Source: Mixophyes australis (taxonomy: Eukaryota > Chordata > Amphibia > Anura > Limnodynastidae). Taken from it: a stretch of 64,000 nt of DNA. Both the position numbers and the translations under genes were made by a program. The stretch covers positions 341,415,875-341,479,874 of the forward strand of contig JAVHZZ010000003.1 of NCBI GenBank assembly GCA_036250195.1, read 5' to 3'. The stretch's first letter is position 1; each line of letters begins with the position of its first letter. Shown here in pieces: positions 20,988 through 33,009 of the stretch. The notes beneath the pieces are model-generated. The model worked only from the letters and a program-made list of their open reading frames with translations, searched no databases and had not been told where the DNA came from.

Positions 20988-23152
20988 TTGTGTTTCTTAT
21001 AGGTAAGCCACATATTTTACCTTACACAGCTGCTTCAATCTTTATCACTTATCAGTCATATGATATTTTTCTACTCTATTGTTGAGAGATGCTTCGAGCA
21101 TCTAAACATTTATGGTGGCAATAAACCAGCAATAATGGAGTTATAAGCCAAACTCAGTGGGCAGATATTTCAAACTACTTAAGACAAGAGTATAGTTAGT
21201 GCCAATTGATATCCTCCTAGTGTTTGAGATGTTTTGTTTGTTTAAAGTAACAAAAAAGAGCTTGTCATAATGATTAACTATTGTTAGTTCACTGTCTATG
21301 AATAAACTTAGGGATACCATTATTCTTAAACAAAAAAGGGTCTACCTACATGACATGAAATGTGAACAGATCATTGGAATGACTTCTTTTTTGTATGTAA
21401 TGTGATACAATTGTTACAGAAACCTATTTACTGTAAACCTGATAAGTTAATGTCAACAGTAGTCTGCAATCTAGGGAAACAAGCATTTTAAGTTAAATAT
21501 TTCCAGAGAAAAATTGTGATTGTCATAGGAAATCCTGAACGTATGGAAGTCCTCTGCATATTGGCATCCTTGAAATACACTTTATCCTTGAGAGACAGAG
21601 CCATTGATTTTATATGCAACAGGAAACTTACCTGTGCATTATCCGTATCGACTTTTTGAGACTTTCTCTGCATGTCTGATGTAATTAAAAAGTAAATGGA
21701 AATACTTGTCACTTGGAATAAAGTCAGCCATGTTGTTCCTTCAAGAAACATGAGTGTCGAACAAGCAGAATAAAATGTTTTTAATGCTAGTCAAATGCAT
21801 GTAATCATGGTCGACAGTAGAAACCATCATATCTAATGTCACCATACCCACTAGCATTTAATAGAATTGCATTTTCATTTTGTATTGAAGAGCACATCTT
21901 GTTCTATCTTGTTCTGGCTGAATGCATAGGGGAAGTTTACTGTCACTTCCAACTACTAGTAACAAACACATGTCAAACTAGAGCAATGCAGAACATGTTG
22001 AGAACAGTAACACCCATTGTTATTCCCAGTCCTTGGCACATTTGGATTGGTAAGAGAATCTTAGCAACCTGGACAGGATCAACGCGAAAGCCAAATCAGA
22101 GGGCAGAGAGACAAGTGAGAGAGCTATAGAAAATTTAGACAAAGAACAAGTATGCGTTTTAGGGGCACTCAAAGGATGGTGGGGATATTATAAAATTTAA
22201 ATTTTATTAGATATACATTAAAATAATCTCACATAGTAAAACAATGATAGGAGTAGTGAAATATTAAAAACTTGAAATGGAATAAATGACCAAAATACAC
22301 GATATCTGGTAAAACTAGCAGACGTGCTGCCAGAACGCGCTAACCCTCCTAGAATAATATATAAATTCTCAATGAGTGCTGGATTTGGGATCAACCTAAG
22401 CACCTAACATTCATAATACAATGAAAGGATTAATAAACTCTAAAGGTTGATTCCATCAAGATAAAGTAAAACGCTTTATAGGAAATTTCAAATCTTATAG
22501 CAGCAGAACTGTATAATCAATAAGTGATAGCAAAAAGGAGCAGGCTGGACCAATGATGGGTTGAGAGTATCGTGGTATAAGGTAAAATACTCTACAATCT
22601 CCTTCTAATGTTATGAGATGGCAGGGCAGCCTCTATGAATTGTTGATATGTTACAGCAAAATTATGCTAACCGACATGTTTTCCAACTACTGTACTGTAC
22701 CACGAGTCCAAAGTTAGAGAGCCCGCACCAGTGCCAAGTTCCTAGTTGGATAAAAAAAAAATCATCAATTAGCAGGTCCCTTGCATTCACAGGAGCACCA
22801 AGACTTATGACTGCATGGTCCTGCCTATTACTGTACATAGGCAGTAGAACTTCCTGCAGCAGTTCCAAAGCTGCCATATCACTTTATTCTAGACTGGGGT
22901 TTTCCTGTTTTTGTGGAAATCGTTCTGAATCAGTTACACATTTTGGGGGCAGTCTCAGATGACCTGCCATTTATAAGGTGGCTTGAAGAAACCAACGCCT
23001 AGGCCCAAACAAAATATGGCAAGAAAATCTATAGACGAAGTGGTGCTGGCAAGTATCATAAGCAATGGCTCTCACAAGGAACTCGCAGTTTAGGAGTCTG
23101 AAGTCATTACAAAAAAAAAATAATAATCCCATGATGTTTTGGGACAAACATA
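20988..23152. other. No gene seen
   Basis: Open frames here are short. The 22.13-22.64 kb part has the look of an interspersed repeat (phrases such as 'ccagaacgcgctaaccctcc'), but I found no second copy in the window. Confidence 0.35.
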
Positions 23153-23389
23153 AAACATGTCACTCACCGGACTGTGAGTGCTTCTTCCCGTATGTTTAGG
23201 AACCGTGGTCGTCCACCATCCTGAGGGTCTGCGCATGCGCAGCCCTTTCAAATCCTTCAGTACCTGTTCCTTTAACTTAATTGGCAGATCAGGCAACACT
23301 CCCTATATTAAACACCTGTGGTCAATACCACGTTGCCTGATCTTGGAGTCTCATTCCCCATGAGCCTCTGAAGGTGTTCCTGTGTTTCC

Positions 23390-23495
23390 TCGTGTATTCA
23401 GCGCTGTGGTTTCCAGACCACTTCTACTCCTGTGGTTTCCAGACCACTTCAACTCTCCTGTGGTTTCCAGACCACTTCAACCCTCCTGTGTTTCA
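23390..23495. repeat. Short tandem units 'tggtttccagaccacttc' in the LTR
   Basis: Three consecutive copies of 'ctgtggtttccagaccactt' with spacing of about 30-33 bp lead into the 78-bp array. The phrase 'cagaccacttcaactctg' is shared with that array. Confidence 0.85.
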
Positions 23496-23499
23496 TCGT

Positions 23500-24060
23500 G
23501 ACTGTTAGCTGATTCCTATCCGCTGCCTCCGTGCACTACAGTCTTCAGACCACTTCAACTCTGCTGTGTTGCATTGTGACTGTTAGCTGATTCCTATCCG
23601 CTGCCTCCGTGCACTACAGTCCTCAGACCACTTCAACTCTGCCGTGTTTCATCGTGACTGTTAGCTGATTCCTATCCGCTGCCTCCGTGCACTACAGTCT
23701 TCAGACCACTTCAACTCTGCTGTGTTGCATTGTGACTGTTAGCTGATTCCTATCCGCTGCCTCCGTGCACTACAGTCCTCAGACCACTTCAACCCGCCTG
23801 TGTTTCATCGTGACTGTTAGCTGATTCCTATCCGCTGCCTCCGTGCACTACAGTCTTCAGACCACTTCAACTCTGCCGTGTTTTATCGTGACTGTTAGCT
23901 GATTCCTATCCGCTGCCTCCGTGCACTACAGTCTTCAGACCACTTCAACTCTGCTGTGTTGCATTGTGACTGTTAGCTGATTCCTATCCGCTGCCTCCGT
24001 GCACTACAGTCCTCAGACCACTTCAACCCGCCTGTGTTTCATCGTGACTGTTTGGCTGAT
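23500..24060. repeat. 78-bp tandem array within the solo LTR
   Basis: The phrase 'actgttagctgattcctatc' starts at 23501, 23579, 23657, 23735, 23813, 23891, 23969 and, modified, 24047. The spacing is exactly 78 bp each time. Alternate units carry 'tgtgttgcattgtga' or 'cgtgtttcatcgtga', which suggests the array grew partly as a 156-bp dimer. Degenerate half-units continue to about 24330. Confidence 0.95.
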
Positions 24061-24858
24061 TCCTATCTGCTGCCTCCGTGCGCTTCAGTCTTCAGCTCAT
24101 CGCATCTCTCCCGTGTTTCCTCGAGATTGCTACAACTGATTCCTATCCGCTGCTCTCCGTGCTCAACAGTTCCAGCTCAGCTCTGCTCTCCCGTGTTTCA
24201 TCGTTGCTGCACCTGCTGGTTGCTATCCGCTACCTCCGTGTACCTGCAGAGTCCTGCTGGCTGCTACTCCTCACTTCTACTCGTGTCTACAACAGCTGAT
24301 CCGCTCTCCGTGCTTCTCAGTGTTCCTGCTGGTCTCTACTCGCCAGTCTGCATCGGATCTGCGCCTCACTGCTTTCATCTCGTCTAGACCATCGCTACTC
24401 TTCAGGGTCCTCCAGGAGTCCAGTTCTACATACTACTGCTTCCTGAGTATTTGTTCCCCTGCTGGTCTACCTACCTGTGCGCTGCACCTACTTGATTACC
24501 GCTTCACCCTCCAGGGACTTCGCATCCTGCCGGCCTCCAGCCGTTCAGGTATCTCTGCACTCCTGTCTGACAGCCTGCTTCTGAACCACGGTATGCATAC
24601 TTCTTATTGACTGTGCTGGTGTATTGCATATCTTGCTGGATTGAGTTTGTTCTCCTCTGGAGTTTACTATCCGCTGAGACTATTGCCATCATTGACTGTG
24701 TTATCCTTTGCCCGGATTGTTTCAAGTGACTTTTTATTATTGCAGTGCTGTTCAGTCATTACTATATTGTGCATGTTATTGTGGATCAAGTTCAAGGTGC
24801 CCGTGTATCCTCTGTATTGCAGTCTCTCCCCGTGCTCCTCCTCACATATATATTCAGT

Positions 24859-25112
24859 GGTACAACTTGCTAGAGGCAGACCACTGATCCCTGTTTCCCA
24901 TGTCACCTGTTCCAGTATCCTCTCACATAGCAGTGGTACAACTTGCTAATGCAGACCACTGACTCCCCGGATACCTCCACTTGGATTCCATTCCTTCACC
25001 CAGACAGCGGTACAACTTGCTATCCGCAGACCGCTGACTCTCATCACCTCCTCGTTTCTGTTGGACATTCGTCCTCACTATAGCAGTGGTACAACTTGCT
25101 ACCGCAGACCAC
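24859..25112. repeat. Four tandem units of about 76 bp within the solo LTR
   Basis: 'ggtacaacttgct' starts at 24859, 24935, 25009 and 25088. Each is followed within 10 bp by 'gcagacc(a/g)ctga', which pairs with the preceding 'cagtgg' or 'cagcgg', so every unit contains a small hairpin with compensating changes. Confidence 0.85.
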
Positions 25113-25336
25113 TGACTACCCTCACGTGTCCTTTGTCCATACAGTTCCTCGTGTATTACTACATCTATATTACCAGTGCTGCTAGTCATAGACTTTCCTG
25201 AGCATCTCTATCATCTGCTATCTCCTGTTCCGTGATCACCCTGCTACCAGAGTACCATATTACCATCTATACTGCTCTGGTAAGCCTATCACCTGGTGAT
25301 CCCTGGGTAAAGACTCCTAGTGCCCGTGACAAAACA

Positions 25337-27703
25337 TAATTTTATAATTAGCTAATCATACCTCACACCATGCAGTAAGTGTGCTATCGCAATGGTGGTA
25401 GACAAATATTTGGGATATTTTGTTGGTCACAGTCACATTAACAGAGATTTCATCCCCATACTTTTTGGGGTATAGTCAGGTACTACCAATGGTTTCATCA
25501 CCACTTTACTATTAGAGCCATGCCTCTAATTAAGCTGCTCAGACTGGATAATCCAGACCAGTTGGTCTTGTTGATTTGGCAGATGCTAATTTCATGGATG
25601 TTAGAACTGCCCTGTACTCATTCTCGATTTTGCTTGCCACTGGTTTTGATCGTCATTTTTTATGCTAAACTGTTGTGTCCAAAGTGGGTGGGTGCCATGT
25701 TGAATATCTATCATTTGAGCCTTTGTCACGAACACGCTTCCAGCAGCCGTGAATTTGGGGTGCTTGCTGTATGAGGTCACACACAATTCCAGCCCACAGT
25801 CTTTCTCTACCTACCACACAGGTTATAGACCTACTGAATCGCCCCCAAACAGCGCTCACACCTCACACACTTCAGGTTTGCCACCACCTATTGAATACGG
25901 GCAATAGGACCCCAATATACTGTCCCACACTGGCACACAAGGCTTCTAGCCGCTCACAGACTAGCAAGACCCACACCAGCAAGCAAAGGGTTAACTCATC
26001 ACACCTCTATACTGTTACACAAATGTAAATGCAAGCACACACTAAGCTTGTTAATCAAATTTATCAACAAATCACACACTGGCATTCACAGGGTTAACTT
26101 GGAGGAGCTATATTCTTCTTAACAGGCTAATGGATTCGTTAGAGTATCAAGGACGCAACATATTAAATTATAGATTTAATATACAAAAGTACAGGGCAAT
26201 CAGATATAAAACATTATTAATAAACAATTAATAGATTGAGATAACATACACAAGCAAAGCAGTTTTAAATAAAAGGGGTTACATTCAGAGTAGCACATAC
26301 ATGAGTTGCATTTTCTGGCCAAGGGAAATTGGCTTGGAAGATCGTCAGCTTATCAATGTGAATTGATTTCCCACAAGTCTGACAATTTGCTGTAACTGGT
26401 CTCAGCTTTTTAAAGACACTTCCACACCTCTTCCTACCCCCAGGGGGTTGTTGCCTGTGATACTTTTTTCAATCACCATTTGCATGTTGTCTGATTTACT
26501 ACTCGATTCTACTATGTGACCTAAGTTTTCTGTGGAGTGTCACCCAGACCCAATTTTTATTAATAAATCCACTATGACTCTGTCCATCTTCTGATACCAA
26601 ACACGTCTAAATACAGTGTATTCACAGAGCTTACATTCATTTCCTTAACTTCTCTGTGGGGCAGAATTTTCAACTTGACGTACGAGCTGCCCTTCATCAA
26701 GCTACTGAGGAATATGTGGTTGATCACTTTTATTGATTTTAAGTGGCATATTTTAAAACTGAATTCTTTTTGCCTATATCACATATAGCCTGTGTCTGCA
26801 CATGGCCTCTTTGAACCAGACAACATGCTGAGTGGTTCCTAAAAGTCTATTCTATTGTCACAACTCCATTCCAGGCCAGGGTATATCTCACCGCAGGAGC
26901 TCTTTGAAGCTGCCACAGGTGACACTCCTATCTTCTCACACTGGAATGTGCAAAGCCATCAAATACATTTACATCAGACTTTCTGCCTTCACATTTTACA
27001 CTTTAGTAGCTAAACTTATCAATGGCTTCATTTGATATAACATATTTACACTGCAGTTATGATTTATCCCTTATTCCTCACAACTATGTGATGGGTTAAC
27101 CCTTATAAAAAACTGTAAGATCTCTATGTTCACAACAGCCTTAATTGCCATCTATGGGAACAGTGTATACTACTGTAATGAAGGAATATCCTGAAGTGAT
27201 CTACCAAAGCCCTACCGGTTACTCTATCAAGAATTCTTGTTGGTTACCAACCATGCTCTACTACTGAAAAAGAATACAATATTTGACATTTTTCGTTCCA
27301 CACAAAACAATTTACAAGAGAGGTATTTTCTCTCTTCCCCCCACTTTATATGGGAAGATACAGACATTTGTCTAGAGACAGTGAGAGGCTAAATACATTT
27401 ACATTTCAAAACAATTGTCTTCCAATCAGGTGCATCAGTTCCTCCCACAGAATCTTTTGTAATCAGCTATGTGAGACCCAAGGTCTCTTTTGGGGAAAGA
27501 ACTACACAATAGTAAAACTATAAATCATAGTTATCAATAAGGTTTCAGCATTGAGGGCTGGTACCTTGGAGAGATCACCTTTGGTCAGTAATGATGTGGT
27601 GTTTGAGATAATATTCTGTGGTTTCTAGAAATGATTGTAGCTGTGATAATTTAAAAACACTGTAGTAAATATTAGTGTGCACAGATGGTTAGTTGTTAAA
27701 TAC
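25337..27703. other. No gene seen; repeat-like in part
   Basis: The 25.73-26.45 kb part (C-rich, 'tcacacactggcattcacag', 'agggttaact' twice) has the texture of an interspersed repeat but was not identified. No coding signal. Confidence 0.35.
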
Positions 27704-27706
27704 ATA

Positions 27707-28018
27707 GGGCCTGAGTCATTAAGGAAAAAAATGGGTAAATGTTCTCTGGGACAAACCATGTTACAATGCAAGGGGGTGCAAAGTAGTTTATTATTTTGCG
27801 CATAAGTTAAATACTGGCTGTTATTTCATCTAGCACACAAATACTTAATAGCTTTATTACTACACTGAAATGTAAAGTTTATCTAGGACATGCCCTACCC
27901 CAACTATAAATCTGTCCCCACATTTTAAATTTACCTCCCCCTCCAATGCAACATGGTTTTGCCCAGGTGCAAATGTTACTCATTTTTTATGCTTTGCTCT
28001 TCTTAATGACTCAGGCCC
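27707..28018. mobile_element. Harbinger-like MITE with 3-bp duplication
   Basis: Terminal inverted repeats GGGCCTGAGTCATTAAG (27707) and CTTAATGACTCAGGCCC (28018), flanked by ATA on both sides (27704-27706 and 28019-28021). Interior family phrases: 'gacaaaccatgttacaatgc', 'ataaatctgtccccacattt' and 'caatgcaacatggttttgcc'. Partial or diverged copies lie at 14.1, 34.1, 34.7-35.2 and 44.4 kb. No transposase. Confidence 0.8.
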
Positions 28019-28021
28019 ATA

Positions 28022-28408
28022 GTGTGTAAAGATTTGATTTGTTTGTAGACATTCCCATCCCCAATGTGTGAGACATTCTCTGCTTACACTGGTTGTGTTT
28101 GTAGCTGTGATATGATAGTATTATATATTGTTATTGATGTTGTTATTTAAGAAGATATAAGTTAAATAAGATTGATTGGCAAATTCTTACTTGTGAAAGA
28201 TTCCATACATTGAAATACATTGTATTTAATTTGCCTTGTTGGCTTTTACCCCCTCCTTCCTACATGTGTAAAGTAATGGCTGCACAAAGTTTGTATTGAA
28301 ATTAGTGAATGTACTGGGATGTTTGTAGACATCCCCTCCCCCTGTGAGACCAAAGATAGATTAGTGGGCAATATGTGATAACAGGTGAATAGAGAGATAT
28401 TTGTGGTG
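28022..28408. other. Unassigned; contains left copy of a minisatellite flank
   Basis: The last 50 bp ('atagagagatatttgtggtg') recur after the minisatellite at about 28966-28990. Confidence 0.4.
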
Positions 28409-28872
28409 GACTTGCTGATACTGGTTGTAATAAGCTAATGACTTGCTGATGCTGGGTGTAATAAGCTAATGACTTGCTGATACTGGTTGTAATAAGCTAA
28501 TGACTTGCTGATACTGGGTGTTATAAGCTAATGACTTGCTGATACTGGCTGTAATAAGCTAATGACTTGCTGATACTGGGTGTAATAAGCTAATGACTTG
28601 CTGATACTGGGTGTAATAAGCTAATGACTTGCTGATACTGGGTGTAATAAGCTAATGACTTGCTGATACTGGGTGTAATAAGCTAATGACTTGCTGATAC
28701 TGGGTGTAATAAGCTAATGACTTGCTGATACTGGCTGTAATAAGCTAATGACTTGCTGATACTGGCTGTAATAAGCTAATGACTTGCTGATACTGGCTGT
28801 AATAAGCTAATGACTTGCTGATACTGGCTGTAATAAGCTAATGACTTGCTGATACTGGCTGTAATAAGCTAA
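28409..28872. repeat. 31-bp minisatellite, 15 copies
   Basis: Unit 'gacttgctgatactgg' plus 'gtgtaataagctaat', repeated every 31 bp from 28409. Variants are limited to a few positions (ggttg, gggtg, ggctg). The last five units share 'ggctg', so the array is still being homogenised. There is no spacer variation, so it is not CRISPR-like. Confidence 0.95.
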
Positions 28873-29110
28873 GGGCCTGTTGCTGATTGTTGAATTGTTA
28901 TGAAATGGCCACCTCCCTGGTGCTAGAATGTGCTAGAGATTAGTGTACAATGTGTGATGACTGATGAATAGTGAGATATTTGTGGTGGAGTTGCTAATAC
29001 TGATTGTAATAAGAGTTGTGCTGAAGGTTGCATTGTTAAGAAAATGGCCACCTCCCTGGTGCTGGCATGTGCTTGTAACAAAGCATGGTGTGAGGGCGAC
29101 CATTTTGAGT
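28873..29110. repeat. Degenerate duplication flanking the minisatellite
   Basis: The phrase 'atggccacctccctggtgct' occurs at about 28904 and again at about 29044. A 'gagatatttgtggtgg' phrase precedes 'ttgctaatactg' at 28973, as it does before the minisatellite. Confidence 0.75.
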
Positions 29111-29186
29111 GGTGACTTTGCACTGTAAAATGAAATTTCATTATGAATAATAGAGTATATGTACTGGAATAGTGATGTGTGTGTGG

Positions 29187-29265
29187 ATATCTATCTATCT
29201 ATCTATCTATCTATCTCATATCTATTTATCTATCTATCTGTCTATCTATCTATCTATCTCATATC
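29187..29265. repeat. (TATC)n microsatellite, left block
   Basis: TATC run interrupted by TCATATC and TGTC variants. Confidence 0.95.
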
Positions 29266-29266
29266 T

Positions 29267-29607
29267 ATCATCATCATCATCATCATCACCATTTATTTAT
29301 ATAGCGCCACTGATTCCGCAGCGCTGTACAGAGAACTCACTCACATCAGTCCCTGCCCCATTAGAGCTTACAGTCTAAATTCCCTAACATACACACAGAC
29401 ACACACACACAGAGACTAGGGTCAATTTTTGTTAGCAGCCAATTAACCTAACAGTATGTTTTTTGGAGTGTGGGAGGAAACCAGAGCACCCGGAGGAAAC
29501 CCACGCAAACACAGGGAGAACATACAAACTCCACACAGATATGGCCATGTTCGGGAATTGAACTCATGACCCCAGTGCTGTGAGGCAGAAGTGCTAACCA
29601 CTGAGCC
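29267..29607 (-). mobile_element. V-SINE, essentially full length
   Basis: The minus-strand element has its L2-like tail and ATG repeat at plus 29267-29310. The central block ('ggaaaccagagcacccggag', 29478-29497) and tRNA-like head ('gtgctaaccactgagcca' in plus sense, to 29607) follow. It has inserted into, or expanded with, the TATC tract, which resumes directly after the head. Confidence 0.9.
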
Positions 29608-29789
29608 ATCTATCTATCTATCTATCTCATATCTATCTATCTTTTCTATATATCTATCTATCTTTTCTATCTATCTATCTCATATCTATGTATCTAATAT
29701 CTATTTATCTAATATCTATTTATCTATCTATCTATCTATCTATCGCTCTCATATCTATCTATCTATCTATCTATCTCATATCCATTTAT
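29608..29789. repeat. (TATC)n microsatellite, right block
   Basis: TATC runs mixed with TCATATC, TTTTC and TAATATC variants, continuing the tract on the far side of the V-SINE. Confidence 0.95.
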
Positions 29790-29911
29790 CTATTCCAGTA
29801 CATATACTCTAGTATTCATAATGAAATTTAATTTTGCAGTGCAAAGTGCATTTAGGATTAAGGATAAAGCTAGATATAAGGCAGCCAACATGGGAATTGT
29901 AATGCAAACAA

Positions 29912-30152
29912 ACACACACACACACACATACACAGACACACACACATACACAGACAGACTAAGGTCAATTTTGTTAGCAGCCAATTAACCTACCAGTATG
30001 TTTTTGGAGTGTGGGAGGAAACCAGAGCACCCCCACGTAAACACAGGGAGAACATACAAACTCCTCACAGATAAGGCCATGGTCGGGAATTGAATTCATT
30101 ACCTCAGTGCTGTGAGGCAGAAGTGCTAACCACTTAGCCACCTTGCTGCCCA
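29912..30152 (-). mobile_element. V-SINE lacking its 3' tail
   Basis: Contains the tRNA-like head (complement of 'cagcaaggtggctaagtgg', ending near 30152) and the central block, but ends in a (CA)n/CAGA tract without the GCGCTATATAAATAA tail. The 'acacccggaggaaaccc' part is shortened compared with the 29.3-kb copy. Confidence 0.8.
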
Positions 30153-31699
30153 TAATAGACCTTGTTGTGCCTACTAACATTGAAGTCCATCGACCCACTG
30201 ATCCATCATTAGAAGGAGGACTCCACGATATTTATATTGTATGTAGATGCCAGGTTTACTTTAAAAATCAATTCTTTAAAAAATATGTATTTTTTATTAG
30301 TATGATATAATTGAAACTACATTTACAGCACACAGCCACTCTTATGGATAAATACATGTAAACATACAAATAAGGGTGCAGAGAATTCAAAGCTACTCTG
30401 ACATCCGCACAATTATTCTGATTGATATTTTGAAACATGAATATATTCAGAATTAGAATTTGATTTTAGGCTGCCTTCAATCAATTTTCCTTACTTCAGC
30501 TTTTTACCATGTACAAATATTTACATTTATAGCAATATATACAAAACACATTTAATGACTTTACTGGAATAAACTGAATTTACTGCTAATAATATAAAAA
30601 TATAAAATGACCTTGACAGATTGCCACACTTCATAAATAATATCTTACATGAAGTCCTAGTAATTGAAGCATAAAAAGGCTTCATTATTTTATAGATCTT
30701 TCAAACCTCTCGCCCCACACACAAAACTTATATTTTCATTTAAATGCGGCTATAGACTCTTGCAGTATTTGAATGGCACAAAGTGAAAATACTGTGAAAA
30801 TATATACACTGTTATTTAATGTTAATATATTTCCAATGGTAAAATCAGAGGTCATTTGAGACGTGCACCCAATATGGACTCCACAACACATTGGTTTTGT
30901 ACAGGTCCCAACAAGTCATTATTCAGGCACTAGGTACATGGCCACCAGCTTGTAATTTAGACATTAGGCCCTTGGATCTCACACTTTGTTTCAGGCGATG
31001 CTCCATCCGAGAATTCCACTAGCCACCAGGGATACAGGATACATTAGAATCAGGCCAACAATACTGGGGCTCTCCCACTTAGTTTTCCCGCTAAAAATAT
31101 TGTTTTTATGCCATTTTCCAAGGTATACATAGTACTTCATTAGCGTGGATAGGCCAATATCAGACTTCCCATCTCTGCATCTGCCTTGTATCGTGCTCAT
31201 AGAATCCCAATAGAGTCAGGCTCTCATTAAAGGTAGATTTTAATGAGTGTTCCTTGTTTGCTGGATATGCATTGAACTGCATTGATTTTCAATATCTGTT
31301 TAGCTTAATAACATTATGGGTGTTGTTATTAAAGTTCTTCCCCTTTGTACAAACTGCTGCTTTATGTAGCTCCACAAATCTGTGCTGTGGAGCAGCCATT
31401 TTGTGCTTTGTTTGTGACACCATTGTTTTTCAACATGAAGCCTATAAGACAGACACACAAGTATTCCTTATTTTAGTGTTCAATTAGGTACATATCCCTC
31501 AACAGTACTGAGTAACACGTCTGTGTGAGTAAACTATTCCAAATTAGCCAAGATCAGTTAATTTGAAAACATGCTAGTTTCATTACAAATAAATGATAAA
31601 CTACAAATTCAAGAATGTTTGTACTACTATGGCTAATAATGGTCAGTGTGGCAAAACAGTGCCTTTTGCAGAGACACTCTCTCTAGCTTTGGCTGATGG
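30153..31699. other. AT-rich stretch, no gene seen
   Basis: Nothing recognised. Short open frames here have no domain features. Confidence 0.4.
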
Positions 31700-31870
31700 G
31701 CTATTTGAGAGGTATTGTATTCGGGTTGGGTATGGAATAATGATACTCATTATTCCGACAATACTTATCCCGACGTGGAGAGACCAAAGGCCTCCTTCCC
31801 CGACCAGCGTGCAGGACAACTTCTGTGTAATGCGACAGGAAGTGATGCCGATCCCTGAAGAAGGCGGCGC

Positions 31871-31977
31871 CAGCTGATGACTGTCATCACCGATAACCGC
31901 ACAGCGGTCATCGGTGCTGTGAAGGGGGTAATGTAAGTATCACCCCCTTCACAGCACCGATGATGTCATCAGCTGGC
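31871..31977. repeat. Hairpin of a palindromic MITE
   Basis: 'tcggtgctgtgaagggggt' (31913-31931) pairs with 'acccccttcacagcaccga' (31951-31969), and 'cagctgatga' (31871) pairs with 'tcatcagctg' (31968). The end 'gatatatttacccc' (about 32049-32062) resembles other MITE termini in the window, so the whole element may span about 31700-32062. Confidence 0.7.
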
Positions 31978-32062
31978 TTAACCTTTAATACATGGGCGAG
32001 TTTGAACTCACCCGAGAAAATCACTGAAAATGCAAAATCACTGCTTGATATATTTACCCCCT

Positions 32063-33009
32063 GGAGTTTAATAGGGAGAGCTTTCAATTAAAGTATTTAC
32101 TATATTATGACTGAAGGACGTGTTTCTAACAGCCAAAGCACAATCACAAAGACGCAATGCAGTTTTGTGAACCTAAGAAGATACTGATAATGTGAGGCCC
32201 TTCCACAACAAAAACAACTAATTTCAAATATATATTTTATTTATGTTTATTTTATATTTTTAGAGGTTTTCATGACTCTGAAGCCTGCACTTTGTGTCCT
32301 GTGCTCTTTTAACACAGCAGGACCAAATGTGTTTGCTCAATGTTGATGAGTATGAAATAAAATGAACAATTAGCTTTTTATTACATTTACTTATAAAATT
32401 GCTCATACATCATGAAAACTATATGCGATTTTTTTTTTTTTTTAAATTACAAGTTTTCTGATATTCATGCTAAGAATGTTCATTAATTTGTTATGCTTCC
32501 TTTTATGTCTGAAACTGCATTTTTAATCTCTTGGCAGATGGTGTTCAGACACTTATGAATTTTACACCCCAAGATCCCTTGATGCCAGGGGGTATCTCTT
32601 TTATGTAACACATTTTTTGCTGTCTTATTATACCATATTGCGTTTTCATCATCAACCTAATTTTGTATCCTGTTCTTTCCTTTAATTAAAATTTTAGAAT
32701 CATATCATTGCAAAAGTGCTTTATTTAGAGCAAGTTGTCAGTGCTGAGTAGGAGCCATATGTATATGTACAAATATGGCATTGTCAAGCTTGGATACAGT
32801 AGATTCAAAGAGAAAACAGCTTCTACATTTGTTTACTAAAATGATAGACCTATCCAGGAAAACAATGAAGCAAGAAACAGCATATGTAGCACAAATTGAT
32901 TAGTTAGAAAATAGTAATTGCTCAGAAAGTATTTAAAACAGGAAAATGGAAGAAAGGGACAACAGGAGCATAGAAATAAATTTGATGTTTGATTTTATTT
33001 TCCACCAGA
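32063..33009. other. AT-rich stretch, no gene seen
   Basis: Nothing recognised apart from homopolymer T runs. Confidence 0.4.

Larger units (their letters stand above)
23158..25331. mobile_element. Solo LTR, 2174 bp, tandem-swollen (Gypsy-like)
   Basis: Begins TGTCAC (23158) and ends GTGACA (25331), a 6-bp perfect inverted end. It is flanked by the perfect 5-bp repeat AAACA (23153-23157 and 25332-25336). TG...CA ends and a 5-bp duplication fit an LTR retrotransposon, and a long LTR of this type fits Gypsy. No internal gag or pol is present, so it is a solo LTR from recombination between two LTRs. A TATA-like 'ccctatattaaac' at about 23302 could be the promoter. Much of the length is tandem repeat: short units near 23400-23490, eight 78-bp units (23500-24060) and four units of about 76 bp (24859-25110). 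Confidence 0.8.
29111..29851. repeat. Inverted-repeat structure with 61-bp arms
   Basis: The left arm 29111-29172 ('gtgactttgcactgtaaaat' ... 'gtatatgtactggaatag') and right arm 29790-29851 (complement, 'ctattccagtacatatactc' onward) match with a few changes. Between the arms are two TATC-type microsatellites and a complete V-SINE. Confidence 0.85.

Noticed and set aside
24034..25189. Several 70-117-codon frames
   Set aside because: They lie inside the tandem-swollen solo LTR; the Ser/Leu/Cys richness is from CT-rich repeats.
28409..28872. Regular 31-bp repeats suggesting a CRISPR array
   Set aside because: The whole 31-bp period is repeat, with no unique spacers; the context is vertebrate repeats. 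It is a minisatellite.
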